DNA of 7,821 nt from Candidatus Dormiibacterota bacterium (GCA_003170875.1 PMYJ01000078.1:1471-9291); one strand, 5' to 3'; counted from the first letter of the stretch, positions 1 to 5,782 are shown. Program-made: numbers and translations. The notes: a model not told the origin generated them from the sequence alone.

Positions 1-266
1 CCGGGTGTATCGATTATGTTGATACGGTGGCCGCGCCACTCCGCCGCCGTGGCGGCCGAGGTGATGGTGATCCCGCGCTCCTGCTCCTGGACCATCCAGT
101 CCATGGTGGCGGCGCCCTCGTGGACCTCCCCCATCCGGTGGATGCGGCCGGTATAGAAGAGGACGCGCTCGGTCGTCGTGGTCTTGCCCGCGTCGATGTG
201 GGCCATGATCCCGATATTCCGGTACTTCTCCAGCGCGACAGCGCGACCGGCCACGGCGGTACTCAT
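1..266 (-). CDS. fusA: Elongation factor G, N-terminal part (runs off the left edge)
   Basis: EF-G is the GTPase that drives tRNA-mRNA translocation on the ribosome. Only the first 88 codons, the start of the G domain, are inside the window. Visible motifs are the P-loop AHIDAGKTT (residues 22-30), the switch I region ending in QERGITITSAAT (62-73), and DTP of the G3 box (86-88, DTPG completed by the cut codon). The phrase RNIGIMAHIDAGKTTTTER is characteristic of EF-G rather than EF-Tu or LepA. It lies 23 nt downstream of rpsG on the same strand, as expected in a str operon. The ATG at 266 is taken as the start, but the purine-rich TGAAGAG directly abuts it. An in-frame GTG at 254-252 (residue 5) would have better spacing, so the start may be four codons later. 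The family is certain; only the start and the missing C-terminal part are open. Confidence 0.96.
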   Translation of the reverse strand, partial: MSTAVAGRAVALEKYRNIGIMAHIDAGKTTTTERVLFYTGRIHRMGEVHEGAATMDWMVQEQERGITITSAATAAEWRGHRINIIDTP

Positions 267-289
267 CTCTTCAGGACCACAAGCTCGAA

Positions 290-760
290 TCAGTAGCGGA
301 AGTGCGAGAAGGCCTTGTTCGACTCGGCCATCTTGTGGGTGTCTTCCTTCCGCTTGATCGACGCTCCCACCCCGTTGGCGGCGTCCATCAGCTCGGCGGC
401 CAGCCGGTCGGCCATGCTCTTCCCACCCCGGGCCCGGGCATAGCGGATGACCCAGCGGCGGGCGAGCGCCTGGCGCCGGTCGTGACGGATCTCGACGGGC
501 ACCTGGTAGGTGGCGCCGCCGACCCGCTTGGGCTTGACCTCGATGACCGGGGTCACGTTGCGCATGGCCTGATCGAAGACGTCGAGCGGCTCGCGCCGGC
601 TGGAACGCCTGACCTTCTCGAAGGCGTCGTAGACGATCTTCTGGGCGGTCGACTTCTTGCCGGCGAGCATCACGCAGTTGATGAACTTCGCGAGCGCGGG
701 GCTGGCGTAGATCGGGTCCGGGAGGATGTTGCGTCGCTGGACGCGGGCTCGACGTGGCAT
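290..760 (-). CDS. rpsG: 30S ribosomal protein S7
   Basis: S7 is a primary 16S rRNA-binding protein that nucleates assembly of the 30S head and lies near the E site and the mRNA exit. The product is 156 residues, the usual bacterial length. It opens with MPRRARVQRR and carries the conserved KFINCVMLAGKKSTAQ region, GGATYQVPVEIR (81-92) and the ending NKAFSHFRY. It starts at ATG 760, 13 nt after the rpsL stop, and is followed by fusA after 23 nt, so the three genes are probably one transcript. Only a weak purine stretch (AGAGA, about 12 nt upstream) precedes the ATG, which suggests translational coupling to rpsL. In E. coli S7 represses the str operon by binding the rpsL-rpsG intercistronic RNA. 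Here that spacer is only 13 nt, so an identical site there is unlikely. Confidence 0.98.
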   Translation of the reverse strand: MPRRARVQRRNILPDPIYASPALAKFINCVMLAGKKSTAQKIVYDAFEKVRRSSRREPLDVFDQAMRNVTPVIEVKPKRVGGATYQVPVEIRHDRRQALARRWVIRYARARGGKSMADRLAAELMDAANGVGASIKRKEDTHKMAESNKAFSHFRY

Positions 761-773
761 TTCGAATGAATCT

Positions 774-1154
774 CTACTTGGCCGCTTTCTCGCGCTTGGC
801 GCCGTACTTACTGCGCCCCTGCTTCCGGTTCTTGGTCCCGGCCGTGTCCAGGGTGCCCCGGATGATGTGGTAGCGAACGCCGGGGAGGTCCTTGACGCGG
901 CCGCCCCGGATCAGCACCACCGAGTGCTCCTGGAGGTTGTGCCCGATCCCCGGGATGTAAGCGGTCACCTCAGCCTTGCTAGTCAGCCGCACCCGGGCCA
1001 CCTTCCGGAGCGCCGAGTTCGGCTTCTTGGGGGTGGTCGTGTAGACGCGGACGCACACGCCGCGCCTCTGGGGCGAGCCGTGCAGTGCGGGGGCCTTGGT
1101 CTTCCGGTTGATCCGGACCCGGCCCTTGCGGACCAGCTGCTGGGTGGTGGGCAC
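774..1154 (-). CDS. rpsL: 30S ribosomal protein S12
   Basis: S12 sits at the decoding centre and governs translational accuracy. I place the start at GTG 1154, giving 126 residues beginning (M)PTTQQLVRKGR, the canonical S12 N-terminus. An ATG-initiated reading frame extends upstream to 1235, but those 27 extra residues do not resemble S12 and run through the leader and hairpins. GGAG lies 4 nt upstream of the GTG. Conserved elements are TTTPKKPNSALRK (39-51), GHNLQEHS (71-78), GGRVKDLPGVRYH (84-96) and RSKYGAKR. Lys43 and Lys88, the usual streptomycin-resistance positions, are wild-type, and Asp89, the residue methylthiolated by RimO in some bacteria, is present. It is the first gene of the str operon and is preceded by a strong promoter at the end of the PIN-toxin gene. 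Confidence 0.98.
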   Translation of the reverse strand: MPTTQQLVRKGRVRINRKTKAPALHGSPQRRGVCVRVYTTTPKKPNSALRKVARVRLTSKAEVTAYIPGIGHNLQEHSVVLIRGGRVKDLPGVRYHIIRGTLDTAGTKNRKQGRSKYGAKREKAAK

Positions 1155-1176
1155 AGAACTCCGTTCTGAATTGAAC
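1154..1176 (-). promoter_or_regulatory. rpsL leader: two mutually exclusive hairpins over the ribosome-binding site
   Basis: On the mRNA strand the bases before the start form CAGAAC-GGA-GTTCTG, a perfect 6-bp stem with a 3-nt loop (1154-1168). The loop holds most of the Shine-Dalgarno GGAG, and the last stem base is the first G of the GTG start. The same GAAC can instead pair with a GTTC further upstream (GTTC-AATTCA-GAAC, 1163-1176). Only one of the two can form. This looks like a small translational switch, but neither stem is long and no function is shown. A separate CCCC-GGAA-GGGG hairpin lies further upstream at 1181-1192. Confidence 0.45.
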
Positions 1177-1233
1177 AGCACCCCTTCCGGGGCGCGCATG
1201 GACGCAATCTCGCCCGAGGGGGCGCGAGGGAGC

Positions 1234-1263
1234 ATCCTACCAGCGCAGAGGCTCCGGCGTCAA
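1234..1263 (-). promoter_or_regulatory. Promoter of the str operon (sigma70 type)
   Basis: On the minus strand, TTGACG (1263-1258) and TAGGAT (1239-1234) are separated by 18 bp. TTGACG matches the -35 consensus at five of six bases, and TAGGAT is a common -10 form in GC-rich bacteria. The predicted transcript begins near 1227 and has a leader of about 70 nt before the rpsL GTG. The -35 box overlaps the TGA stop of the PIN-toxin gene (1262-1260). The str operon therefore has its own promoter and need not depend on read-through from the accessory genes. Confidence 0.75.
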
Positions 1264-1655
1264 TTCAGCGGGCCTCGCCCGCCAATTGGGGGACGGACCT
1301 GGCGGAGCCGCCCGCCCGTTCCCCAACTGGCGTCCGCGGTCCAGACCACCGCGTCCAGCCGCTCGCCGAGAGCCAGGCAGAGCCGGTCGGCGAGGGAGAG
1401 GCCGTCGCCCGGGGCCCAGCGCCCCGCCGCCCATTCGGCATCCGCCTCGGTCACGGGCTCGATCAGGACGCCGTAGCTGGCCACGAGCGACCGGGCCAGC
1501 GTCCAACTCCGGCCATGAGCCCTCACCTTCTGGGCCACCTCGGACCAGTTGGCGGCGCCACAGCAGCCGCCGGCCTGGAGCGCCCCCTCGACGTCCGCGG
1601 CCCCCGTCTCCCCCTGGAGGAAGGCGAGCAGCGCAGAGGCGTCGAAGACGTTCAC
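1260..1655 (-). CDS. vapC: PIN-domain ribonuclease toxin, VapC family
   Basis: The product is 131 residues with the full acidic set of a PIN nuclease: Asp5 in VFDASALLAFLQGE, Glu39 in NWSEVAQK, Asp90 in LSLADRLCLALG and Asp108 in TADASWG. VapC toxins are Mg2+-dependent endoribonucleases that cut tRNA or rRNA. This one should be catalytically intact, but its target cannot be read from the sequence. The start is GTG 1655, overlapping the upstream antitoxin stop by 4 nt (GTGA), so the two are translationally coupled. The partner is an AbrB-fold protein, the usual VapB type. The stop codon is embedded in the -35 box of the rpsL promoter, with no terminator in between, so its transcript may run into rpsL. 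The family call is firm; toxicity is inferred from the pairing. Confidence 0.92.
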   Translation of the reverse strand: MNVFDASALLAFLQGETGAADVEGALQAGGCCGAANWSEVAQKVRAHGRSWTLARSLVASYGVLIEPVTEADAEWAAGRWAPGDGLSLADRLCLALGERLDAVVWTADASWGTGGRLRQVRPPIGGRGPLN

Positions 1656-1897
1656 CCCACGCCCTCGGCGGCCGCCTCCACCCGGCGCTCGGCGAGCAGC
1701 TCCCCCACCAGGTCCAGGCCGGCCAGGTCAGCGCGCACCAGCGCCCGCAGCTGTGGGCGGGTCAGCAGGACGAGGCCACCCGGCGTCTCGATCAGGGTGA
1801 GGGTCGTCCCCTCGGTGAGGCCGGCTCGGTCCCGCAGCTCGGCGGGGATCACCAGCCGGCCCCGGTCTCCCACCGTGGTCTGGTAGGTCCCACTCAT
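1652..1897 (-). CDS. vapB: AbrB/SpoVT-fold antitoxin, VapB family
   Basis: This is an 81-residue protein whose N-terminal half is a swapped-hairpin AbrB DNA-binding domain: TTVGDRGRLVIPAELRDRAG (7-26) followed by the strand pair TLTLIETPGGLVLLT. The C-terminal half (about residues 45-81), rich in Leu, Ala, Glu and Arg, is where VapB antitoxins wrap around and block the PIN active site. ATG 1897 is chosen because it places the AbrB motif at the expected distance. Upstream extension to 2071 is low-complexity sequence running through the rtcB-vapB gap. Its stop overlaps the toxin start by 4 nt. Such antitoxins usually repress their own promoter with the toxin as co-repressor. A short inverted repeat just upstream could be the operator. 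Confidence 0.88.
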   Translation of the reverse strand: MSGTYQTTVGDRGRLVIPAELRDRAGLTEGTTLTLIETPGGLVLLTRPQLRALVRADLAGLDLVGELLAERRVEAAAEGVG

Positions 1898-1905
1898 CAG
1901 GCTAC

Positions 1906-1926
1906 CGTACCACTCCACGCTATACG
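1906..1926 (-). promoter_or_regulatory. Possible vapBC promoter/operator
   Basis: On the minus strand TATAGC (1924-1919) resembles a -10 element 21 nt before the vapB ATG. No convincing -35 lies 16-19 bp upstream. An inverted repeat CGTA/TACG (1926-1923 and 1909-1906) spans this -10, as expected for an antitoxin operator, but the arms are only 4 bp. I treat it as a weak candidate. Confidence 0.3.
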
Positions 1927-1999
1927 ATGGGAAAAGGCACCGCTGACCGGACGTACTCGTCGATTTCAACCCGGCCGCCGTGGGGCGCAGCGTTCTCCG

Positions 2000-2038
2000 C
2001 CCACAGACCGGTGGGGCAGGCCCGGAGCTACCGCTCCG
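2000..2038 (-). terminator. Two short hairpins at the end of rtcB
   Basis: On the minus strand a perfect 6-bp hairpin, CGGAGC-GGTA-GCTCCG (2038-2023), contains the rtcB TAG stop. It is followed by CCCAC-CGGTCT-GTGGG (2015-2000). Neither is followed by a T-run, so neither is a standard intrinsic terminator. They may slow 3' exonucleases or mark the end of the dehydrogenase-rtcB transcript. The rest of the 130-bp gap to vapB shows no gene. Confidence 0.3.
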
Positions 2039-3497
2039 CGGCGTCCCTTCGGCCACGCCGAGGCCGCGCATCCGCTGCCTTGAGCGAGGCCAGGGGCCGG
2101 AGCCGGTGCTCGATCTCGGCCAGACCGGCGGTCACCACCGCGTTGACCACCTCCTGGGAGGACTTGTAGGCGGGGCCGGCCTCGTCGAGGGGCACCCGGC
2201 CGTCGGCGTTGACCACGATGCCCCGGCTCCGGTACTGGGCGTCGATGGCCGTCTGGTCGAGCTGCCGCATCGCCGCCGACCTGGAGAGGCGGCGGCCGGC
2301 GCCGTGGTTGACCGAGTACCCGCTGGCGACCGCTCCGGGAAGGGGCCGGAGGATGAAGGAGAGGTCGAGATTGGACCCCGGGATGAGGACCGGGTGGCCG
2401 CGCTCCGCCCACATCGTCCCGGCGAGCGCGGGGTGGCCGGCCGGGAAGGCCCGGGTGGCCCCCTTCCGGTGCACGTGGACATCCCCGAACTCGGGGTGGG
2501 TCTCGCGCTGGACCAGATTGTGGCTGATCTCGTAGACCATCTCCAGGGGCTCGCCGAAGGTCTCCTCGAAGGCGGCCCCCACCTCCTCCGCGATCACCAT
2601 CCGGTTGACGATCGCGAAGTTGGCGCCGGCGGCCACCGCGTTGAGGTAGGCACGGTGATGGACCGAGTCGGGGGTGAAGTAGCCGAGGTCGAGGTTGGTG
2701 ATGACGTCCGGCCTCTCCGCCCGGGCGAGCTCGAAGTAGTTGGTGGCCAGCCCATGGCCGAAGCCCCGGCTGCCGGTGTGCACCTGGACGAAGAGGGTGC
2801 CCGCCTCGATGCTCTCCTGGAGCTCGATGAAGTGGTTGCCACCGCCCAGGGAGCCGAGCTGGGGGATGCCGCGCTCGGGCCGCCCCGGGCCGCCCCAGGG
2901 CACCTCCCAGGAGTCGTCCACCGGAATACGGTCCCGTTCGGCCCGGTGGCGGTCGAAGCGGGAGCCGTACCTCTCCACATAGTGGGCGGCGCCGCCGCGG
3001 CAGATGGCCTCGAACCCGGGACGCTCGAGCCGACTCAGCCGGGTCCGGCTGGCCGCCCCCGCCCCCATGGCCACCCGGCCGAGCACGGCCCGGTTGAAGG
3101 CGAGGCGCTTCTCCGGGGTCGCCATCTGTGCGGGCACCTCCGACCGGGCCGAGACCATGCCACAACCGATGTCGAAGCCGACCGGCCCCATGGCCACGGC
3201 GCCGTCGGCGGCGCCAGTGAGGATCACCGAGCCGACCGGGACCCCGTAGCCGACGTGGACATCGGGGGTGATCGCCACCAGCCGGGTGCCGGGGAAACGG
3301 GTGGCGTTGACGATCTGGGGGTAGACACCGTCCCCGGCCTCCTCCAGCAGCGCCGGGGTGAGGAAGAGGCGCACCGGGACCTCGCCGGTGTCCTCGGTGG
3401 CGAGGTCGTACCAGCCTCCCGGGTTGGGCGAGGCGAGGTGCTTCCAGCGCTTGGCGGCGGCCGGGCGCGCGCTGAGAGGGGACGTGGGGGCGGCCAC
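2028..3497 (-). CDS. rtcB: RtcB-type RNA-splicing ligase
   Basis: RtcB joins RNA ends carrying 2',3'-cyclic phosphate or 3'-phosphate to 5'-OH ends, using GTP and Mn2+, through a guanylylated histidine. The 489-residue product has the full active-site set: TPDVHVGYGVPVGSV (78-91, leader motif), Asp109 and Cys112 in FDIGCGM, Asn221-His222 in GGGNHFIEL, His240 in VHTGSRG, His326 in ISHNLV, HRKGATRAFPAG (343-354), and the predicted guanylylation site His398 in SVNHGAGR. The usual GSMGT-SYV stretch is replaced by GSNLDLSFIL (374-383), and the C-terminus ends in a basic tail. The start is GTG 3497, one base after the dehydrogenase stop, with GAGG about 10 nt upstream inside that gene, so the two are probably co-translated. 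No archease or RtcA gene is adjacent. In bacteria RtcB is linked to RNA repair after stress; the substrate here is unknown. Confidence 0.95.
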   Translation of the reverse strand: MAAPTSPLSARPAAAKRWKHLASPNPGGWYDLATEDTGEVPVRLFLTPALLEEAGDGVYPQIVNATRFPGTRLVAITPDVHVGYGVPVGSVILTGAADGAVAMGPVGFDIGCGMVSARSEVPAQMATPEKRLAFNRAVLGRVAMGAGAASRTRLSRLERPGFEAICRGGAAHYVERYGSRFDRHRAERDRIPVDDSWEVPWGGPGRPERGIPQLGSLGGGNHFIELQESIEAGTLFVQVHTGSRGFGHGLATNYFELARAERPDVITNLDLGYFTPDSVHHRAYLNAVAAGANFAIVNRMVIAEEVGAAFEETFGEPLEMVYEISHNLVQRETHPEFGDVHVHRKGATRAFPAGHPALAGTMWAERGHPVLIPGSNLDLSFILRPLPGAVASGYSVNHGAGRRLSRSAAMRQLDQTAIDAQYRSRGIVVNADGRVPLDEAGPAYKSSQEVVNAVVTAGLAEIEHRLRPLASLKAADARPRRGRRDAAER

Positions 3498-3498
3498 C

Positions 3499-4269
3499 TC
3501 AGCTGAACCTCGGGTAGGTGCTCATGCCGCCGTCGACGACGAGGGTGGTCCCGGTGAGGTAGGCGGCCTCCTCGCTCGCCGCCCAGACCACTGCTGCCGC
3601 GATCTCCTCCGGCTGCCCGAGGCGGCCGAGGGGGATCTCGGCCTCCACCTCGCGGAGGGCCTCGGGGTCGTCGAGGAGGGCGGAGTTGATGCGGGTGGCG
3701 ATGGCCCCCGGAGCGATCGCCAGCACCCTGATGCCGAGGGGAGCCCATTCCTGGGCGACGGTCTCGGTGAGCAGCTTGAGGCCGCCCTTGGAGGCGCAGT
3801 AGTGGGCGTAGCCCGGCCAGGGGATGAACTCGTGGACCGAGCTGATGTTGATGATCACTCCCCGCCGCTCCGCGGCCATCAGCCTGCCGGCCTCGCGCAG
3901 GCAGAGGAAGGCGCCGGTGAGATTGGTCCTCAGGACCTCCTCCCAGACCTCGAGGCTCATCTCCAGGGTAGGCGCCTGGCTCTCGATGCCGGCGTTGTTG
4001 ACCAGGAGGTCGAGCCCGCCCAGCCGCTCGCGACACTCCTCCACCATCCGGACCACCTCGACCTCGACCCGGACATCGGCCTGGACGGCATACGCCCGTG
4101 CCCCGGCCGGGTCGATCCGGGCCGCCACCGCCTCGGCGTCCGCGCGCTCGCGCTCTGAGCGGTAGTTGACCGCCACCCGGGCCCCCTCCTCGCCGAGGCG
4201 CAGGGCGGTCGCCCGGCCGATCCCGCTCGACCCCCCAGTGACCAGGGCCCGGCGCCCTTCCAGAAGCAT
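3499..4269 (-). CDS. Short-chain dehydrogenase, glucose 1-dehydrogenase type
   Basis: The product is a 256-residue classical SDR, predicted to oxidise a sugar such as beta-D-glucose to the lactone with NAD(P)+ in the cytoplasm. Visible elements are the Rossmann glycine motif TGGSSGIG (11-18), the NYRSE cofactor loop (35-39, whose Arg37 would accept NADP), NNAG (91-94), Asn116, and the catalytic Ser144, Tyr157 and Lys161 (YCASK). The stretch ISSVHEFIPWPGYAHY and the ending DGGMSTYPRF closely follow Bacillus glucose 1-dehydrogenase (SSVHEKIPWP, DGGMTQYPSF in that family). This is why I favour that activity over other SDRs. ATG 4269 has an excellent AGGAGG 7 nt upstream; the frame stays open to 4548 but that part is not SDR sequence. 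It is the first gene of a likely pair with rtcB. Exact substrate is unproven. Confidence 0.9.
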   Translation of the reverse strand: MLLEGRRALVTGGSSGIGRATALRLGEEGARVAVNYRSERERADAEAVAARIDPAGARAYAVQADVRVEVEVVRMVEECRERLGGLDLLVNNAGIESQAPTLEMSLEVWEEVLRTNLTGAFLCLREAGRLMAAERRGVIINISSVHEFIPWPGYAHYCASKGGLKLLTETVAQEWAPLGIRVLAIAPGAIATRINSALLDDPEALREVEAEIPLGRLGQPEEIAAAVVWAASEEAAYLTGTTLVVDGGMSTYPRFS

Positions 4270-4276
4270 GTGGATC

Positions 4277-4282
4277 CCTCCT
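4277..4282 (-). promoter_or_regulatory. Strong Shine-Dalgarno of the dehydrogenase gene
   Basis: AGGAGG on the minus strand lies 7 nt before ATG 4269. It fixes the start there rather than at upstream in-frame candidates, which would invade the divergent rplJ leader. No convincing -10/-35 pair for this gene was found in the rest of the gap. Confidence 0.85.
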
Positions 4283-4362
4283 CTTCCATATGGTGGCAGC
4301 GGCACCGGCCGGCTGGTTGGGGGGCGGCCCCGCCTTCGGGGTGAGATCGGCCGCCGAGCTTC

Positions 4363-4371
4363 TGCTATCCT
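4363..4371 (+). promoter_or_regulatory. Candidate rplJ promoter (extended -10)
   Basis: TGCTATCCT contains the extended -10 TGn followed by TATCCT (4366-4371). The region 16-18 bp upstream has no good -35. Transcription would begin near 4378 and give a 5' leader of about 170 nt, the right size to hold an L10 autoregulatory leader. A CCCCG-CCTT-CGGGG hairpin (4328-4341) lies just upstream in the divergent gap. Confidence 0.45.
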
Positions 4372-4410
4372 CGGCCCCTCACCGGATCCATTCACGGTGC
4401 TCAAGCATCT

Positions 4411-4519
4411 CGCCCCAGACCGCAGGCGGGGGTCACCCCTCAATCTCCTGCGCAGGTGGGATCGGTCGTCCGGCCCGGCGTCCCCACGACGCCCGCCGTC
4501 CGCCGCTCTCAGGGGGCGG
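4411..4519 (+). ncRNA. Probable ribosomal protein L10 leader
   Basis: The rplJ leader contains CCAGACCGCAGGCG, which resembles the conserved core of L10 leader RNAs. Around it the RNA can fold as GACCG (4418-4422) with CGGTC (4463-4467), GCAGG (4422-4426) with CCTGC (4447-4451), and a GGGG-TCA-CCCC hairpin (4429-4439). The first two share base 4422, so one of them must lose a pair. A CCGCC/GGCGG hairpin (4500-4504, 4515-4519) lies between this and the Shine-Dalgarno. In known cases L10 or the L10-L12 complex binds this leader and lowers translation of rplJ-rplL. I recognise the pattern by eye; no covariance model was run. Confidence 0.55.
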
Positions 4520-4550
4520 TTGTGACGGCCCGCCTGGAGGACAGACACCG

Positions 4551-5108
4551 ATGCCCAAGGCCACGACCGCCGAGGAGGCGGCCCAGCGCGCCGGTCCCCG
4601 CAAGCGCGAGACCGTGGAGAGCCTCGCCGGCGAGCTCGGCCGGGCGACCTCGGCCATCGTCACCGACTACCGGGGGCTCACCGTCAAACAGCTCGAGGAG
4701 CTGCGCGCCCAGCTGCGCAGCCAGGGCATCGACTACCACGTGGTCAAGAACACCCTCGCCCGCAAGGCGGCCCGGGAGGCCGGCATCGGCGACCTCGGCT
4801 CGGTCCTCACCGGCCCGGTCGGCCTGGCCCTGGGGTTCGGCGAGCTCTCGGTTCCGGCCAAGGTCCTCAGCGACTACCACCGGATCAACCGCCGGCTCCC
4901 CCTCATCGCCGGCTTCGTCGAGGGGCAGGTGCTGGACGCCCGCGGGGTTCAGACCCTCGCCGAGCTGCCGCCGCGCGAGGTCCTGCTCGCCCAGCTCGCC
5001 GGCACGCTCCAGTCCCCGCTCACTCAGCTGGCGGGCGCTCTCGCCAGCATCACCTCCAACCTGGCCGCCACCCTCGACGCCTACCGGGACAAGCTTGAGG
5101 CCGCCTGA
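4551..5108 (+). CDS. rplJ: 50S ribosomal protein L10
   Basis: L10 is the base of the ribosomal stalk. It binds 23S rRNA with L11 and carries several L7/L12 dimers that recruit translation GTPases. The 185-residue product has the L10 core (ATSAIVTDYRGLTVKQLEELR, from residue 32), then VVKNTLARKAAREAG (64-78), LTGPVGLALG (86-95) and an Ala/Leu-rich C-terminal helix (145-185) that would bind L12 dimers. ATG 4551 is preceded by GGAGG 10 nt upstream. The frame is open to 4290, but upstream residues are leader RNA. It is followed by rplL after 67 bp. rplK-rplA, which usually precede it, are absent here; its neighbour on the left is the divergent dehydrogenase gene. Confidence 0.98.
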   Translation: MPKATTAEEAAQRAGPRKRETVESLAGELGRATSAIVTDYRGLTVKQLEELRAQLRSQGIDYHVVKNTLARKAAREAGIGDLGSVLTGPVGLALGFGELSVPAKVLSDYHRINRRLPLIAGFVEGQVLDARGVQTLAELPPREVLLAQLAGTLQSPLTQLAGALASITSNLAATLDAYRDKLEAA

Positions 5109-5175
5109 CCCCGTCGCTCCCAACCTTCCGAATCCGATCCGATCAATTGAATCAATCCAGGAGATGACCAACATC

Positions 5176-5565
5176 ATGGCAACCAAAGCCATCACCCCCG
5201 AGGAGTTCGTGGACGCGCTCCCGTCGTGGACCGTCCTCGACGTCATCAACGCCGTGAAGCTCATGGAGGAGAAGCTCGGCATCAAGGCGGCCGCCGCGGT
5301 CGCCGCCGCTCCCGCCGCCGCCGCAGCCGCCGAGGTTGCGGCACCCGAGGAGCAGACCGAGTTCACCGTCGTCCTGACCGCCATCGGCGACGCCAAGGTC
5401 AACGTCATCAAGGCCGTCCGCGAGATCACCGGCCTCGGCCTCAAGGAGTCCAAGGACCTGGTCGACTCCGCTCCCAAGCCCGTCCGCGAGGCCGTGCCCA
5501 AGGAAGAGGCCGATCAGGTCAAGGCGAAGCTCGAGGAGGCCGGCGCCTCCGCCGAGATCCGCTGA
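5176..5565 (+). CDS. rplL: 50S ribosomal protein L7/L12
   Basis: This is the acidic, dimeric stalk protein that contacts EF-G, EF-Tu and IF2. The 129-residue product has the N-terminal dimerisation domain (about 1-34), an Ala-rich hinge (37-57) and the globular C-terminal domain with the factor-binding helix KVNVIKAVREITGLGLKESK (74-93). Two ATGs are possible. AGGAG (5159-5163) directly abuts ATG 5164, too close to work, but is 12 nt from ATG 5176, and MATKAITPEEF is the more natural N-terminus, so 5176 is chosen. The alternative would add MTNI. The 67-bp spacer after rplJ is unusually AT-rich and contains the inverted repeat ATTGA-A-TCAAT (5146-5156) just before the ribosome-binding site. 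The 421 bp that follow separate it from rpoB. Confidence 0.97.
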   Translation: MATKAITPEEFVDALPSWTVLDVINAVKLMEEKLGIKAAAAVAAAPAAAAAAEVAAPEEQTEFTVVLTAIGDAKVNVIKAVREITGLGLKESKDLVDSAPKPVREAVPKEEADQVKAKLEEAGASAEIR

Positions 5566-5573
5566 AAGCAGCT

Positions 5574-5597
5574 CCCCACGTGGCGGGCCACGTGGGG
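5574..5597 (+). terminator. Perfect 10-bp hairpin after rplL, probable attenuator
   Basis: CCCCACGTGG-CGGG-CCACGTGGGG begins 8 nt after the rplL stop. The stem is perfect and very GC-rich. There is no T-run after it (GGCCCCGCCTCTTCT follows), so it may act as a partial terminator or an RNA-processing or stabilising element rather than a full intrinsic terminator. A partial terminator between rplL and rpoB is well known in E. coli, where it lowers rpoBC relative to ribosomal protein expression. Confidence 0.6.
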
Positions 5598-5607
5598 GCC
5601 CCGCCTC

Positions 5608-5748
5608 TTCTGACAGGGGCTCGCCGCCCCTCGGCGGCACGGCCAAGCCGCGTTGCTCGCCAGTCGCCGGGCCGTGGGCCCGCCGTCCCGCCATGGGATC
5701 GCGCTTCGCGCGTCACCAACGGCGAGGGGGGCCCGGCGCCTGTCAGAA
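5608..5748 (+). repeat. Inverted repeat pair with internal GC-rich hairpins in the rplL-rpoB gap
   Basis: TTCTGACAGG (5608-5617) recurs as its exact reverse complement CCTGTCAGAA (5739-5748), 121 bp apart. Between them lie a perfect GCCGCC-CCTC-GGCGGC hairpin (5623-5638) and CGGGCC-GTG-GGCCCG (near 5668-5682). Imperfect pairing continues inward from the outer arms, roughly GGGGCTCGCC-type sequence against GGCGAGGGGGGCCC. The interval has no convincing gene. It could be one large folded leader, or a small palindromic (REP/MITE-like) element; I saw no target-site duplication. Confidence 0.4.
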
Positions 5749-5782
5749 AGGGGTGGGCGAGCTCCTTCCGGGGGGACTTCGC

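Noticed and set aside
1155..1235. An N-terminal extension of S12 starting at ATG 1235
   Set aside because: The extra residues match no S12 feature, while GTG 1154 has GGAG upstream and gives the canonical PTTQQL start; the extension covers the promoter leader and hairpins.
1980..3506. A 508-codon plus-strand open frame and a 399-codon minus-strand frame over rtcB
   Set aside because: Both are shadow frames of rtcB; the rtcB frame itself carries every catalytic motif.
1260..4269. The accessory block as a genomic island or transposon
   Set aside because: No transposase, integrase, tRNA target, terminal repeats or visible change in base composition was found; only the gene content is unusual.
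4270..4548. A 93-residue N-terminal extension of the dehydrogenase
   Set aside because: It is Arg/Pro/Gly-rich, lies antisense to the rplJ leader, and AGGAGG marks ATG 4269 as the start.
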